DNA of 64,000 nucleotides from Caprimulgus europaeus (GCA_907165065.1 OU015528.1:31456515-31520514), one strand, 5' to 3'. Numbered from the stretch's first letter, positions 13,166-25,928 are shown. The notes: a model not told the origin generated them from the sequence alone. Numbers and translations are program-made.

Positions 13166-16100
13166 CTCCTGCTTACTGCAGGGAAAACCAGCTGATAGTA
13201 AAAAATATGAAGGGTATGGAAACAGCTCTTTAGTGTCACAGACCAGTGAAGCTTTGGCATAGAGCCTTTTCCTCAGGAAGGCAAAATACTTCACAAGGTG
13301 GCAGCAAAATGCATGTGGGTGCATTGTTGTGCCCCTTTTGGGAAGCCCAGTGGTGGCAACAGCCCATTTACAAACAGAATTCTCATGGGCAGGCAGGGAA
13401 AACAGAGCCAGAGTCTCATTTGTTGGAAACCAACATTGCTCCACTGATGCCACAAAAGCTGTGTTGGTTTACACCACCTGAGAAAGACCAGGTAGGTCCT
13501 GGAGAAACTGCATACATGCGTTCATATGGGGGAGGATTGTATCTTCTTGGGGTTTGGTTCATATCTGGAATTTCCCTAAATTCCACTCACATGAAACAAA
13601 TAACTCAGAGCTCATTATTTCTTTAATCAGACACTAAAGTCCTTGTTTATTTAAAGCTCTGCAGAGATAATCATAACTAATCATAATATGTAATACAAAT
13701 AAAGGCATTCCTCCCTTACTAGTTAGTAGGAGCAGATCTAAGCCAGTTGTTCTCCAATTGAACTCAGCTGGACCAAGATGAGTTTTCTGTACTTGACATG
13801 ATTGTTATTTTGTCACTAAAGGTATAATGGGAGAAGATACTCTGTTTTACAAGGCAATGACTTGGTTTGCAATAATCTATGGGGAATAATCTATGAGGAG
13901 GAAGTCTGAGTCATTTTTCTCAGTGCGGGGAGTGGATTATTCCTGAAGAAGATGAGGTACTCTTTCTGTTCTACAGCAGGGAAACAAAACCATTTCTATT
14001 ATCAATAAAAACTATAGTCACTCCTTTCAATCATGCCCTACCCTCAGATGCATCTCTCTGGACTAAATCTGTACATGTGTCCATTCTTTAACAAAAAAGA
14101 GGAATCTCTCCAGCAGGTCTCCCAGTTCCATCCCCTCCACATGGCTGATTTAGCCAAATGTTACACAGAATAAACATGATATTTCCTTCCTTCTCCCTTT
14201 GTGTTTGTAGCTGTCTAAAGTCAAGCTGAGCTGTCAGCTTCAGCCCTAAGTGACCAGAGCACACAGAAGAGCACTGAGCTGTTCAGGACTCCAGCTGACA
14301 CCCAGAACTGGTGGAAAGCATTACAGCTATTGGGGGAGGCAAGGAGAAGGTTAGATTGAATGGAGCCAACATTTTTATAAATGATTTGTTGCTCCAGAGA
14401 TACACAGAAGGAAAACTGTTTACTGAAGTAAAACTAGGGAATACTGTCCTCTTCTCAAATACTGCCACTGCTCACAATACTGCAGTATCGTAGTGGAAGT
14501 GGTAACATTTCAGACGTAGCAATAGAAAAATGGGATTTCTTAAGAGGTGGAAAAGTTTCCTGGCTCAGATCTGGATCAAAGGCAGAAGGAGCTGTGGTGT
14601 GTAACCTTAGTCTTTGCATTGATAACCTGGGTAACCTGACTCCCCAATGCCTTGTGTATGCATCATGAGCAAGGCATGGGGAATATTGGCATTGTCACTC
14701 GACAGAGCTGAAAGTACCTTCACTGACTTAAAAGACATACAGTTACTCAAAATATCGCAGGATACCAAATACCTCAGAAGTAAAGACAGAGACACAGAGA
14801 ATATAGAAAACTGCAAGTAAAAAGCTGATGCAAACATTTATGAGGAGAGGCAAACCTTCCACTGAAGAATTTATTTTGGTAGAACCAAATAATCATACCA
14901 TTACCCATAACGTCTGAAAATAGCTTTATGGAGATCCCCTCCAGAGCCCACAAATGGAAGGAGAAGACACTTTATTCATAGGGCCTGACAACTATCATGG
15001 TAGGGAGGCTTTCCTCCATCCTCAGCACAAGATTGCTCTGGGAAGGTGATTTCTCTAGCTCAAATGGACACCGTGTGAATCAAATTGTACTCCTGGTTAG
15101 TTACTGGAAAGCAGTTTGTCCTGCTTACTGGAGATCAGTTGCAGTGAAATGCAAAGATAAAAGATTGAGAGCATGTCTTTATGCTTGTGACATAAGCCAA
15201 GCACTACCTTCATGTCAGCATAGCCTCAGTCATTCTTGCTTTGTTATTCCCTTTCTAGTACATTCATATACAGTAAAGGGAAGATAAATTGGAGATAAGA
15301 TGAAAGGTAGATTAAGTAATTATTATAAATGCATTCTACATCTGAGACAGTTCAGCTACAAAAATGACTGTAATGCCAGTAAACATTATTTTACAGCTAT
15401 AAAAAGCTGCTGTGTTAGTTTTTTGGGTTTTTTTCCAAAAAAACCTGCATGCATCTTCCAAAATTATAAAGTGGCACTCCTAAATTTTGGAGGCTGTAAT
15501 GTAATGTATTTATTTATTTTTAAATCTTTAAAATATAAAAGTGGCAAAAGACACCTACCCAAACACCCTAGGCTTAGCATTCAGTTGAAAAAATGTTGAC
15601 TTTTACATATTACCCATCTACAACTGAGCTTGTCAACTGTATTCCCTTTATGGCCAATGAAGTGAAAGAGACATTTCCACAGAAAAAAGTGATCAACCAG
15701 CAAACCAGTCTCCCTCTATAAATTTCATCTCCAGTACCAAGAACCTCTCCTGTAGTTTTTCTGAAAAGCAGAACCTGATGATATCCTTTGACAGGCAGTG
15801 CCCCTGCAATATTTTGTTTTGGAGGGACAGAGTCATGAAGAAAATAGGACTTACTCTAGAGCTTTGCATCACCAGCTCCCCTTCACTTTATATAGATTAG
15901 TGTGCCATCAGCCTGAACACCCTGATCCTAGCAGTGCAAAAGGGAATAGTAGCAATGTGTGCCTTCGTAAGGAGCAGTAAATATATCTTGCACATCTAGT
16001 GAATTGCCCAAAGCTCAGATTTTCACAGGCAGTGTGCATTACAGGGGGTTCATTTATGTAGTGGGCTCAAAGAACCTGGAAGTTCTGAAATATCAGTGAG

Positions 16101-17161
16101 GTTAACACCACATACAGAGGAAAGAGAGTCCATTTACAGCTCAATTCCTACGTAAAATTTGGATGTATGGCTACTTTTATGTTGAGCCCTTGTATTCTCC
16201 ACGTACTTACGTCTCCAGTTTAACACTATTGCAGAACTGCCTATGGCATACACATAGAACAGCACAATGCACAGATGGCTGTGCTTTTTTCCCTTTAATG
16301 GGACACGAGGAGCAAGTAAGCTAAATAGGCTGTTCATGCCATTATATACTGCCCATGCTATATATGCATGTGTGGAGTATACTATCACCTCACCACCCAG
16401 CAATTGCATGGCACACAATTTCTGCCTGATTCTTACTGCACCTTTATAGGAAGCTTTTCTATAAAGATCTTTTCTCACTAATCTTTGCTTGTGCTATTGC
16501 AAAGCTGGCCCTTAAAATTTGACACAGATGTGCAGCTGTGGTCCTAAAGTGACCATTTTGGTTTTGGCTGCTGCTATTTCTCCCTCTTTTCCAACCAGCT
16601 AGTAAATACACTTAATACATGCTATGTTTCTCCTAGCTCTTTCCCTTTGTTGTTTCATGTGAATCAGGACTTTTGTTCAGAGGCAATGTATCTGTATCCT
16701 TTGCATAGAGTACCTGTGGGTCACCATCCAAGGAATGACTGATACCCTCTTCATGGAAGAAGTCTATGGAAATTGTACTGAGAGGTCTTGTGCTTCCAAG
16801 GTGCTCTTGGCTGCCTGAGCCACCACAGCTGCACCTGCATAAGGGAATTAGCTATTTAAAGACTACAGTCATCTCCTTTGCTTTCTGGCCAATTAGAAGT
16901 GGGTAGATACACTTATAACTTGAAATACCTTCAACACCTCCCAAAATATTTTGCAGGAAGCTGTCCATCAGGGAGCCCTGAGACAGTTGCAGAGGCATGC
17001 TGTGCCGGGATGCAATGCAAGCAATGCTTCTGCCTGCCGAGGTGCCTAGCAAGCACCTCTCTGCCTTTTTAATCTCTCTTCCTTTAAATGCCAGTCCTGA
17101 GGGTGGCCTGGTTTTCAGGAGTGCAGGAGGTTGAAAAACACAGCCTCCCAGAGTACAAAGG

Positions 17162-17182
17162 CTCCTGTTGCTTCAACAGGAG
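17162..17182. repeat. 9 bp inverted repeat with 3-base loop
   Basis: CTCCTGTTG at 17162-17170 and CAACAGGAG at 17174-17182 are exact reverse complements around CTT. This is a small hairpin with no known role. Confidence 0.8.
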
Positions 17183-17269
17183 GAAGACTTGTGAAGATAT
17201 GGGACATTGGGAGACCTTAACAAGTTTCCTTTCCTTCAGAGCCTCCCTGTGCTTGCAGTTTGTTTTCTA

Positions 17270-17460
17270 GTGTCAGGGTACTCCCCGTCACTCTTGGCCA
17301 CCCTCTGGAGAAATGCTGAGCACCTGCTACTTCCATTGACTTCAGAGGGAGTTGCGGGTACTCAACACCTCTCAGCAGTGATTCATGGGCATCCACAGGT
17401 GCTGTGGGCACTCAGTGCCTCATGGTTGGTGCATAGGGGATCAGGCCCTGGGAGAGGCTC
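17270..17460. repeat. Possible ancient amniote interspersed repeat remnant
   Basis: The stretch around the motif TTGACTTCAGAGGGAGTTGC, followed by a 'ctcaacacctctcag' type phrase and an 'atcaggccc' type end, resembles a module I recall from old repeats in turtles, crocodilians and birds. It is heavily diverged, and the family name and exact borders are uncertain. Confidence 0.35.
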
Positions 17461-18789
17461 CAGGAGAGTCCATGGCAAGCTGTAGGACACATGTACTTCC
17501 GTGGTAGAAACCAAAGTTGGACTTTTCAAAAAAATACATATCAGTTAGAGAATCTAGACATTAAGAATTAGGTTCATAAGGCTTTGTGTCCCATATATGG
17601 AAAGTGCCAAAAGTTGCTCTTAATGACTTTGGAAAAGGTATGCACTTTTCTGTAGTCCTCGCTCTCTTTCCCTGCGTTAGCAAATGGTTTCATTCTACAC
17701 TTGAGAAACTCACAAGCCAAAAAGGTGGGGAAAAAAGGTGAGTGGAATTTAACCCAAAAAATAATGAAAGTCATTTGTGGTTCAAGTACTCAGCCTAAGC
17801 TATATTTATTCAGTTGACATTTTTTCCGAAAAGACCAATGCGTAAATTAATGCGCATATGGGCATGTCTGAATTATACCCTGGCCATTTATAGTATGAGA
17901 GGTTTTATGTGACTTTTTACTCTCTTGTTCAATAAAACAATAAGTAGTTATGCAGCAGCCAGAGGAGCCAGTGATTCATTTACTTACATGGGATGCCAAG
18001 AAACTTCTTAAGGAAATACATTCACCAATATGTAATGAAAACCTTTTGTACTTTCTGTGGTGCTTCAAGGATTAATAGAATTTCCAAAGACAAGAGATGA
18101 ATGAGAAACAGTAGCAAGAGCCACAGAGGCCAGGTTTGGCCCAGAGGTTACCACATGCAACTCATCCTTCTCTGAAACTTCATGGCAAGTGTGCTTTTCT
18201 CACACTGTGGCAAATATAATCAAATGCCTCTTACCACCAGGTGATTCACCCTGCACCGGCTTTTGAATTCTGCTCCTTCAGCCTATTTTGTTAATGTTTT
18301 AGGAGCCATAAAGCAAAAACCTGCAAACCAACTCTGATACATTTAGCAAAGTGTGGTCTCTGCCTGCTTGCCTTCCTTTCTGACAAAGTTTCCTGTTGGG
18401 TGGTTTTAGTGAGTGGAGAAGAAGCAGTTGTATTCTGGGCTTGAAATCAAGTGCATTTCTAGGCCACTAAATATTAAGTTTTTCTTGATCCACAAAGGAA
18501 ACAAGAAATCAGACTCACTTATGGATGGTCAGGAAAACAAGCAGACTGGTGAGAATTACTCGAGAGGAAGTGCCAGGGAGTTGTGCCACTGGGTAAATAT
18601 ATGCTGAATGCCCTTGCAGGAGAGTGCACTCATCTCAACAGCAGTATATGAGAAAGAGAAACATTACAAAGAAATGCAACATCACATAAGCAGCCATGGA
18701 ACAGCAAACATACCAAAAAAGACTAACCAGACTGAGAGTCTTCAACTAGAAAAAGATGCAGCTAAGGTAGATATGACAGGCCGAAAAAA

Positions 18790-18814
18790 ACAAACCAAAC
18801 CAAACCAAACCAAA
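18790..18814. repeat. (CAAAC)n short tandem repeat
   Basis: About four to five CAAAC-type units lie in an A-rich context. It is a simple microsatellite. The plus-strand frame crossing it is not considered coding. Confidence 0.8.
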
Positions 18815-19025
18815 AACAACATGAGGGGATGCTTCTCACCACAAACCCAAACCAGGAGGCTTTGGACAGAACAAGATTTAAACAAAATAAATATCTTCAT
18901 AAAATTGTGCAGTTTGCTGCTGCAAGGCTGTTGTGGCAACCGAACATATACATGGGTTAAAAAATAGGACTAGAAGAAATCCATGGAAGTCTATTGATGA
19001 CTACTCCACAATGACTGTCCTGATG

Positions 19026-19151
19026 GGCATTCAAGGTCAGGTTGGACGGGGCCCCAAGCAACCTTATCTAGTTGGAGTTGTTCCTGTTCATTGCAGGGGG
19101 GTTGGAGTAGATGACCTTTAAAGGTCCCTTACAAACCATTCTATGATTATA
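19026..19151 (+). mobile_element. CR1 LINE 3' end fragment
   Basis: The segment matches the characteristic CR1 tail: a 'gggca..caaggtcaggttggacgggg' phrase, then 'ggttggagtagatgacctttaaaggtccctta', then 'accattctatgatt'. That order places the CR1 3' end at the right on the plus strand. Only about 126 bases remain, as expected for a severely 5'-truncated LINE. Substitutions suggest an old copy. Confidence 0.85.
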
Positions 19152-20939
19152 CGAAGCCTGCAGATAAAGATATCCCTCAGCCACTTCCTGGAACTGCAGA
19201 GGTTTCATTTCTTATGATGCCACGAAGTATTGCCAAGAAAGATGTTCAGCAGTGTGATGCACTGCAGCAGTTCTACTCTTAAGCAACAAATGCAACGCAG
19301 GGGCAGAAGAATTGCCATGGCTGAATATTCTGACTTTTCTTTAAATTATAGGAGCAGTGTAATAACATACCAGTCAGACACTGAAATCTTCATAATACAA
19401 TAAAGAATTCATTTCATATCATGGAAATCCTAATTGTTATTCTGCATAGATATCAAAATAGGGTCTAGTAAATAGTGTGGACTTTTAGACATTGCTTTAG
19501 TATTTTCTGTGATTAATCACAGCTCTTGGCTGCAGTTGAGGACACTGAAGAAAGGGTGTACTGAAAAAAATTGCTGGCATTAGCATTGTACCAAACTAAG
19601 TCTGAAATGTGTTTATTTAGGAAGACTGAAGGGAAGATGAGAATGGATCAGTGTAAAGATACAACCTGCTCACCCTGAAGAGTAAGAAAAGCAAATAGAT
19701 TGCTGCCCACAGTAATCAGGAGTCAGCAGGGGCTTTACCCACTTACTCTTCTGCATGCATATGTGGGCAACGCTCGTTTGAACTGATGTGGCTTGTCCGA
19801 GACCACAAAAGTACTTGGGTATGAGAGCTGGAGCTGAGACATTCCTGGCCCCTAGTCCTGCTTGCAGGACAGGACGGCTTTCCAGTCTCCTGCTTGCTTG
19901 CCTTCTTTTTAGAAGAGCTCATTCCTAGGGGAATGAACTCAGACTTAGGAATTCTTTAATATTTTTGGACTCCACATATTTCCAAATGGACCTGGAAAAT
20001 AAACCAGTCTTCAGGTGACAAATCAAAGATTAAATTAGGTATGAAAACCAAAAAAGGCACCTCCAATCATAGATGCAAACAGTAACTTATCACACATTAA
20101 ATTCTAGATGTCAGAAAGTAACTGTTGCAATCCAAGCATGCTGTGACTCCCTGGAGAACTGAGTGATAAATCTGTATCTTTTGCAAGAGATGAAGCATTA
20201 TCATGCCGCAGAGATTGACTGGCTCTGCTCTCATGAAAGTCAAACAGGGAGCCAGTGACCCTGGAAAAAGTCTTGTACTGGTCGTTAACAAACTGCCAGT
20301 AACATACCTGTAAGACTTGTTTAATGCTTACTGATAAATGCTAATATATATGGCTAGCAAATTCTCTGAAAGGAATCCAGACTTTGAATGGACTGTTTCC
20401 TGTAGAGACAGTCTGACTGGGATTTTCATTCATAGACCTTTGAGGTTATTCCAATACGTCTGACAGTGCTATACACACCAGAGCTTCATTCTTCTCTCTA
20501 CTACACCATGTATATCAGAAGTAACTTCCAGACACAAAGAATTCTCACCAAGGAAGTGTTGATATGTTGGTATGAAAAATGTTTTTTATCAAAATTATTT
20601 TTTCCTCAGAGTTTTCACCTGTTTCACATTATTTTTAATAGAAAATGCATTTGTTTAAAAATGTTTCTGCTTTTCATGCTTATGGTAAAATATTTTAAAT
20701 TAGAATTTTGTTTATAAGCCAAAAAGTTAAAGAAAAATGTGTTTAAGAAACTGAGCAATGTTCAGAATTCTTTCTCAAACTTTTGGCGAGGAGTCTTAAA
20801 ATCAACTAAAACAATAAATTATTTTCTTGTTGTTTCAATTGACTTTTCAAATTCTCTCATCATCTGAAAGCTTGTTGAAGTAAATAAATATTGTAATGGT
20901 ATACAAACAGCATTGTAGCTTACCTGTGTATTTTTAGAT
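19152..20939. other. Unique non-coding DNA, nothing recognised
   Basis: AT-rich in the second half. No repeat family, RNA gene or credible coding frame was recognised. Confidence 0.55.
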
Positions 20940-21075
20940 TTGCACATGACTCATCTCTCACTTCACAGCATCGTAGAAGTCTCTATTGGTAATTTAGCAG
21001 TCTCACAGAGAATGGGAGAAGCAAGTGGACTCACAGCATTAGAGGTTGCTGGCCTTCAAGGTAAGCAGTGTTTGA

Positions 21076-21224
21076 TTTCTTTTTTCTTTTTTCTTTTTTC
21101 TTTTTTCTTTTTTCTTTTTTCTTTTTTCTTTTTTCTTTTTTCTTTTTTCTTTTTTCTTTTTTCTTTTTTCTTTTTTCTTTTTTCTTTTTTCTTTTTTCTT
21201 TTTCTTTTTTTTTTTTTTTCTTTT
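21076..21224. repeat. (TTTTTTC)n heptanucleotide tract
   Basis: Nearly perfect seven-base units of six T and one C run from 21080 to about 21200. The tract then degrades into a T-rich end with scattered C. On the minus strand it is a pure purine GAAAAAA tract. The plus frames read as Phe/Leu/Ser and the minus frames as Lys/Glu repeats. These are by-products of the microsatellite, not proteins. Confidence 0.95.
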
Positions 21225-21625
21225 GTGACAAAGGATAAACCAAATCTGACTGGTTTACTATTGAAAAAATTGTGAGATCCAGTGGACAAATCTTCAGATG
21301 ATACCAGGGAGCTGGTGGCAACGGTGTTGGAGTGTAGCTCTCAGGGGATTTCAGTATAACTCGGCTTCGCTATGCAGCAACTGGTGTTCTGTGGAGTTAA
21401 TAAAAGTTTGTTCCCATGTTATTTGAGAGCATTTTTAGGGCTGCACATCAGGCTTTGGCCCATAGTATGGAGGTAATTGATTCTGAGATCTCCCCTGAAA
21501 TGCCACTTCATTCATGACAAGCCAAATATTCTTTATTTTTCTTAATGCTATGGTCAAGATCTTTCAGTATGGCCTTATAGCATAACAGATCCATCTTATT
21601 TAGCAGATTTCATACTAGCACAAGT
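21225..21625. other. Unique non-coding DNA between microsatellite and CR1
   Basis: No repeat, RNA gene or credible coding frame was recognised. Confidence 0.55.
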
Positions 21626-21822
21626 CACAGAACAGAATAACTCAGATTGGAAGGGACCTTAGCAGGTCACCTAGTCCAATCTCCTGCTCAAACCTGGGTC
21701 AGCACTGAATGCAGACCTGGTTGATTAGGGCTTTGTCCTGTTAGGTCTTGAAAAACCTACAACTAGAGAGGTATCGCAGCTTCTCTGACAACAGCTTCCA
21801 GTGCTTGACTCTACTGACAAAC
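21626..21822 (-). mobile_element. CR1 LINE 3' fragment, reverse orientation
   Basis: The plus strand begins 'cacagaacagaataactcagattggaagggacctta' and continues 'gtccaatctcctgctcaaa'. This is the reverse complement of a CR1 3' end. The wording differs from the other copies in the window, which suggests a different CR1 subfamily. About 200 bases are left, without coding capacity. Confidence 0.8.
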
Positions 21823-21950
21823 AGATGCAAATCATTAATCTAGCCAGGAAAGTAGCTCATCAATAACCCTGATCCATTCAGAAGGGAAACTTTCGTCTCA
21901 TGAACTCTATAGCATACTCTGTTTCCCTTCAGTTTTGGGGAAGCCATTTA

Positions 21951-21955
21951 AGGAG
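21951..21955. repeat. Left target-site duplication of the solo LTR
   Basis: AGGAG directly before the LTR's 5' TG corresponds to AGGGG directly after its 3' CA at 22966-22970, with one mismatch. A 5 bp duplication is compatible with an ERVL-type or other 5 bp-duplicating retroviral integrase. Confidence 0.6.
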
Positions 21956-22965
21956 TGTGGTGGTTTGACCCACAATGGGACCACGTCATCCTGCATTCAC
22001 TCCCCCCAACTGGTGAGATGGGGTGGGAGACACAACAAAGGGAGCACAAGATTGGGAATGAAGGACAGGGACAGCTCACTCACCACTTATGGTCACGGGT
22101 AAAACAGACTCAAACTTGGGGAAGAAAAATCAATTCAATTTGTTGCAAATCATCTGAGTAGATGAAACAACCCCATCTTACAACACCTTCCTCCCACCCC
22201 TCCCTTCTTCCCGGGCTCAAATCACTTTGCTCCTGATTTCTCTACCTTCTCCCACCAGTGGCACAGGGGACAGGGAATGGGGGTTCAGTCAGTTCGTCAC
22301 TGCTCCACTTCCAGGCATGGAAGTCCAGGAACAAGATGTTCCAACACAAGCTTCCCATGGAGTCCCAGACCTCTTTGGGCTCAGCTCCCAGCTCTGGCAT
22401 GGGGACATCCATGGGCTGCAGACCCACTCCCCACTCTGGGGATCCACCCCCGCTCTGGCAGCGAGCAACTCTTGGGGTCACAATTCCAGTCACACTTGCC
22501 CTGAGGCTCAGCTTTTCTGCTCCAGCGTGGAGTCCTCCATGGCCTACACATGGGTCTCTGCTCCGCTGTTGAATCTCCATGGGCTGTAGGGGACTTTGTC
22601 TTCTCCTACTCCATGTGGTAGAACTGGGTGTGGGTGTCTGTCTTTCTCCCTCCTCCTCTTTCCTCTGGCAACGAATCTGTCTCTGTGTCTGTCTCTCCTT
22701 TGTCTTGGCCAATGGTCATCTTTTGTTTGGGTTAGTGTCCTCTCCTTCAGGTACCACACCTACTTCTTTTCAGGACAGTCCTTCCCCTCACAAATATGGA
22801 TTTGCAGAGGCATGTCTGTGGTGCTCATTGGCCCAGCCCGGGCTGGGTGGTCTCCGTCTTGGAGCCAGGGGAGCTTTTCACTCTCACAAGGTGGCCCTTC
22901 CCCCACTACCAAAAAAACCCAAATGGCTTCCCACCCCACATCCCTCCCCCCGCAAGTCCAACACA
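21956..22965 (+). mobile_element. Solo LTR of an avian endogenous retrovirus
   Basis: The element begins TGTGGTGGTTTGACC and ends CAACACA, with the TG...CA ends of an LTR. Internal phrases are typical of a large LTR family that I recall from neoavian birds: a 'gacagggacagctcactcaccac' type segment, 'ggtcacgggtaaaacagactc', 'cccctcccttcttcccgggctcaa', and a run of imperfect units built on 'ctgctccagcgtgg..tccatgggctg' between about 22330 and 22590. At about 1010 bases it is close to full LTR length. No internal retroviral genes lie on either side, so it is a solo LTR left by recombination between two LTRs. Several open frames within it are not genes. The ERV class (ERVL or ERVK) is inferred only from the duplication length and family memory. 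Confidence 0.85.
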
Positions 22966-22970
22966 AGGGG
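22966..22970. repeat. Right target-site duplication of the solo LTR
   Basis: AGGGG immediately after the terminal CA pairs with AGGAG at 21951-21955, differing at one base. Confidence 0.6.
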
Positions 22971-25689
22971 GGTGTTGGATTACAGACTGGAGAGGAAATG
23001 GTTGAAGAGCATCTTGGAATTTGATCATTTGTTGGAATTTGCAGGTATCTAGGGGGAAGAAGCAGGGGACATGACTGAAGCTGGGACATAAAAGTGGCTG
23101 TAGCACTACATGGTATATCACCTTCTATAGCTACATTCTATAAGTGCTATTAATACTTTGTTAATGCTCATTTTGGAAAATGCAATTGGCTTTTAGCAAG
23201 TTTTCTCGTTTCTTTTGGCTAGGACCTTGGGGTTTCCATGGGTTGTTGCTATGTGTTTGGGTTCAGGTCAGCTTCTCGTGGGGCCATCTCTGACATTTTC
23301 ATACCCTGAGACCAATCATTTGTAGTTGTCTCCTCTCCATGGCAGTTACTTAAGGCAAGTGCAGAGATACAGTTGTTATTAACACATTATTTACTGAAGG
23401 TAAAACACTGGCTATTTTAAAACACATGGACATTTCACCCAGTCCTCAAGAAATCACCTCTTCTTCTGGAGTACTTGCCAGCTATGGCCCATCTTAAATC
23501 TCCTTTTTTGGAGAAAGGTAGTGATTCTTGTACCTCAAGGAATGTTGGTTCAGATGCTGTTCTGTCATTTGGTCTTTGGAGTCAATATCATGCATGAGAA
23601 GCTGTAAATTGTTTCCTGCTTATGTAAGATGAAAATTTCTTGTGTTGGACCTCTTGGCAGCTAGTGATACATCTGATCAAGGTCAGTTGCTTCATCAGCC
23701 AGGGATATTGCTGTTTTAATTGAAGCTGCACTCTGGTGCTTCCTGTCCTTTCAGAGTGCTGAATAAACTCCTGGTGATGGCTGCTTGGACTCACCACTGA
23801 GGACTCTGAAATATAGGTTAGCTTTGCTGTCTGCTTTATTTAAAGTATAGTCAGCTGGGGAGATCATTATAAAGTATAAGGTGGAGTATATTGACAATAC
23901 TCGTCTTGTATTTCACATGAACACTGCAAGCTCAGTCTAAGCTATGGAGGAATGTCTGAATGTTATTGCTTTTTGGCTGTGTTAGGGGTGTCTTGTCCTC
24001 AGCTTTGGAAAGAGAGAAATGTCGTTGCTGGGTATACTGTCTTCTTGGCTAGAAGGGACTTATCTGGAGACTCTGCATCAGGTTAATAATACTGGCATCA
24101 TTTTTAATATCTCCTTGCACTTGGAAAGCCTCGAGTTGGCTATGGCATTAAAACGTGATTTCCAGCTATGTGCTTCGCATAAGTAATTCCACCATTTATC
24201 TTGTGACAACCCGGAGAAGCATGATCCTGAGACGGGATTTTTGTACCTCTTTTTTTTACTGGATTATAACTTATTTACCATACTCATGGTCTTGCTGCTC
24301 TGTGACAACATTCAGTCTAATAGTGTCTTTTTTTATATTGGGTAACTTTTAAGACACAGTGAACTTTATGTGAGCCTTAATACTGTGCAAATCTCCAGCC
24401 TAAAAGTAGCCCAGTTATATTCAGTCTTGTGAATCAACTTGTCCACCTTTTAGTTGGTTTTGCAGTCACAAGCCCTGTAGTATATTGGTAATCTTCCAGA
24501 GCCCAATAGCATGTAATTTCCTCTTTCTGAAATCTAGCTTGTTTTGTCTCCCTCTCACATCAAGAAAGGCTTAAAATGTGGGGTTTTTTCTTTCTTAGTG
24601 GTGAAATTGTTAAAACCACTGTTGCTGTTCAATCATTTATTTCTATTGTTTTTATTTATAAACCTGCTTTGGCATTTTTCTGAGATTGGAGTGCCCTTTA
24701 ATTACAACAAAATTGATGTGGGAACCGTTCCTGAGTGCCCTCCTGAGTTTTGGAGATGATAAATTTGCAGCACTTTTTAATACTGTTACTTCAATGCTGT
24801 ATTTGTTTAACATTCGCTTCTAAGTATTAAGTCTGGCTTTATCTTCCACCTGTTTCGGGGGGCTCTATATACTTCGGTGATTTCTCAGGGTGTACTTATT
24901 CTTGCCTGACTGAACACATCTTTAAAGACCTTTTCATACAGATGCACTCATGAGTTTTACTATAATGGTATTATTGCACCTTCTTTTCTTCTTTTCATGG
25001 AACTTTTTTTCTAGAGTGGTTTGTTTTGGGTTTTTTTTTTTTAAATCATTCACTAACACCTGCGTCATCCCCTGACAAAAGGCACATGCCCATTGTCACC
25101 TTTTCTCCAGCCTGAGCAAAGTCTACCTGCTTTCTCCCTGTACAGGTCATGGGCCCTGACCTTTTTATCAATTGTGTTGCTGGATTTTAGGCCGTCCTGG
25201 TTTATCACTAACTCTTCTGAACCAAGAGGCCCAGAACAAAACAGACTACATGAGTTATGCTCTTGGAGTCAGTGAGATTACTGGTGTGACTAAGTGCCCA
25301 CCAACATGAGCCAGGGTCTCATGCCTAAGCCCTGAGCTGTGAAAAGGGGAGTGCTTTGTGTCACTGATTTACTCAGGTTCCCTCAGAACATGTCCAAAAA
25401 TAGAAATTTTCTTTTTTGCACAAAGCATCCTGTCACACAGTCGTGATTAATTTATATACTGTCACTGCCTGGTCTCTTTGTTACTGCTTTCTACCTGGGG
25501 TTCTCTCATCAGGTATGGGATTTCTGCCCATATTGTTTCCCTCTAGCCTTTTGTCAACCAGAGCAATGACTACAAACAAGTGATATTGCCCATATTGGCA
25601 ATACTGAAAGAAAACTCAGCTTTTGTTTTTCCTCTGAACCCTTTTCCACACATGGAGGTCACCTTTATGTGCTCAAACACATTTTATAG
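22971..25689. other. Unique non-coding DNA, nothing recognised
   Basis: No repeat family, RNA gene or convincing exon was recognised. A poly-T run lies near 25030. Confidence 0.5.
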
Positions 25690-25928
25690 GAGCGGCGGTG
25701 GAGCACATCATGGAGCGGAGGCAGCAGGGGAATTGCTCCCACCTACTTGCGAAGTTGCACATTGATCCCTCTGCCGAGAATTACCCCCTTCACCACCCAG
25801 TGTTTCACCAGGGCTCTGCCACGATAAGGCAACAGGTTTACTACCTGCAAAAGTCACTGTTCACATTGAGCCAAACCAGCCTCCCAGGAAGACACAGCGG
25901 TAGTTTTGTCAGTGACTTCAAAAAGAGA
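25690..25928 (+). other. Exon-like segment in a CpG-enriched patch, unproven
   Basis: An ATAG acceptor ends at 25689, although its polypyrimidine tract is weak. A GTGAGC donor candidate starts at 25929. Between them the frame is open, and codons near the start are GC-rich at third positions (a GTG-GAG-CAC-ATC-ATG-GAG run). The frame continues to a stop at about 26003. No protein family is recognised. It could be a decayed exon, an exon of a lineage-specific transcript, or chance. Confidence 0.15.

Larger units (their letters stand above)
10965..19025. other. Unique non-coding DNA with small inverted repeats
   Basis: About 8 kb without recognisable genes. The structures seen are perfect short inverted repeats at 11257-11285, 13150-13165 and 17162-17182, a possible ancient repeat remnant at 17270-17460 and a (CAAAC)n tract near 18790. 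The largest frames (161 codons minus at 12968-13453, 126 codons plus at 13246-13626) overlap on opposite strands and are unrecognised. Confidence 0.5.

Noticed and set aside
12968-13453. 161-codon minus-strand frame
   Set aside because: Partly overlapped by a 126-codon plus-strand frame, and no recognisable domain or supporting signals.
20940-21321. Phe/Leu/Ser-rich plus-strand and Lys/Glu-rich minus-strand open frames
   Set aside because: They are translations of the (TTTTTTC)n microsatellite and have no independent coding evidence.
22227-23089. Frames of 100-157 codons on both strands in the LTR
   Set aside because: They lie within, or run over the edge of, a non-coding solo LTR, overlap each other on both strands and resemble no retroviral protein.
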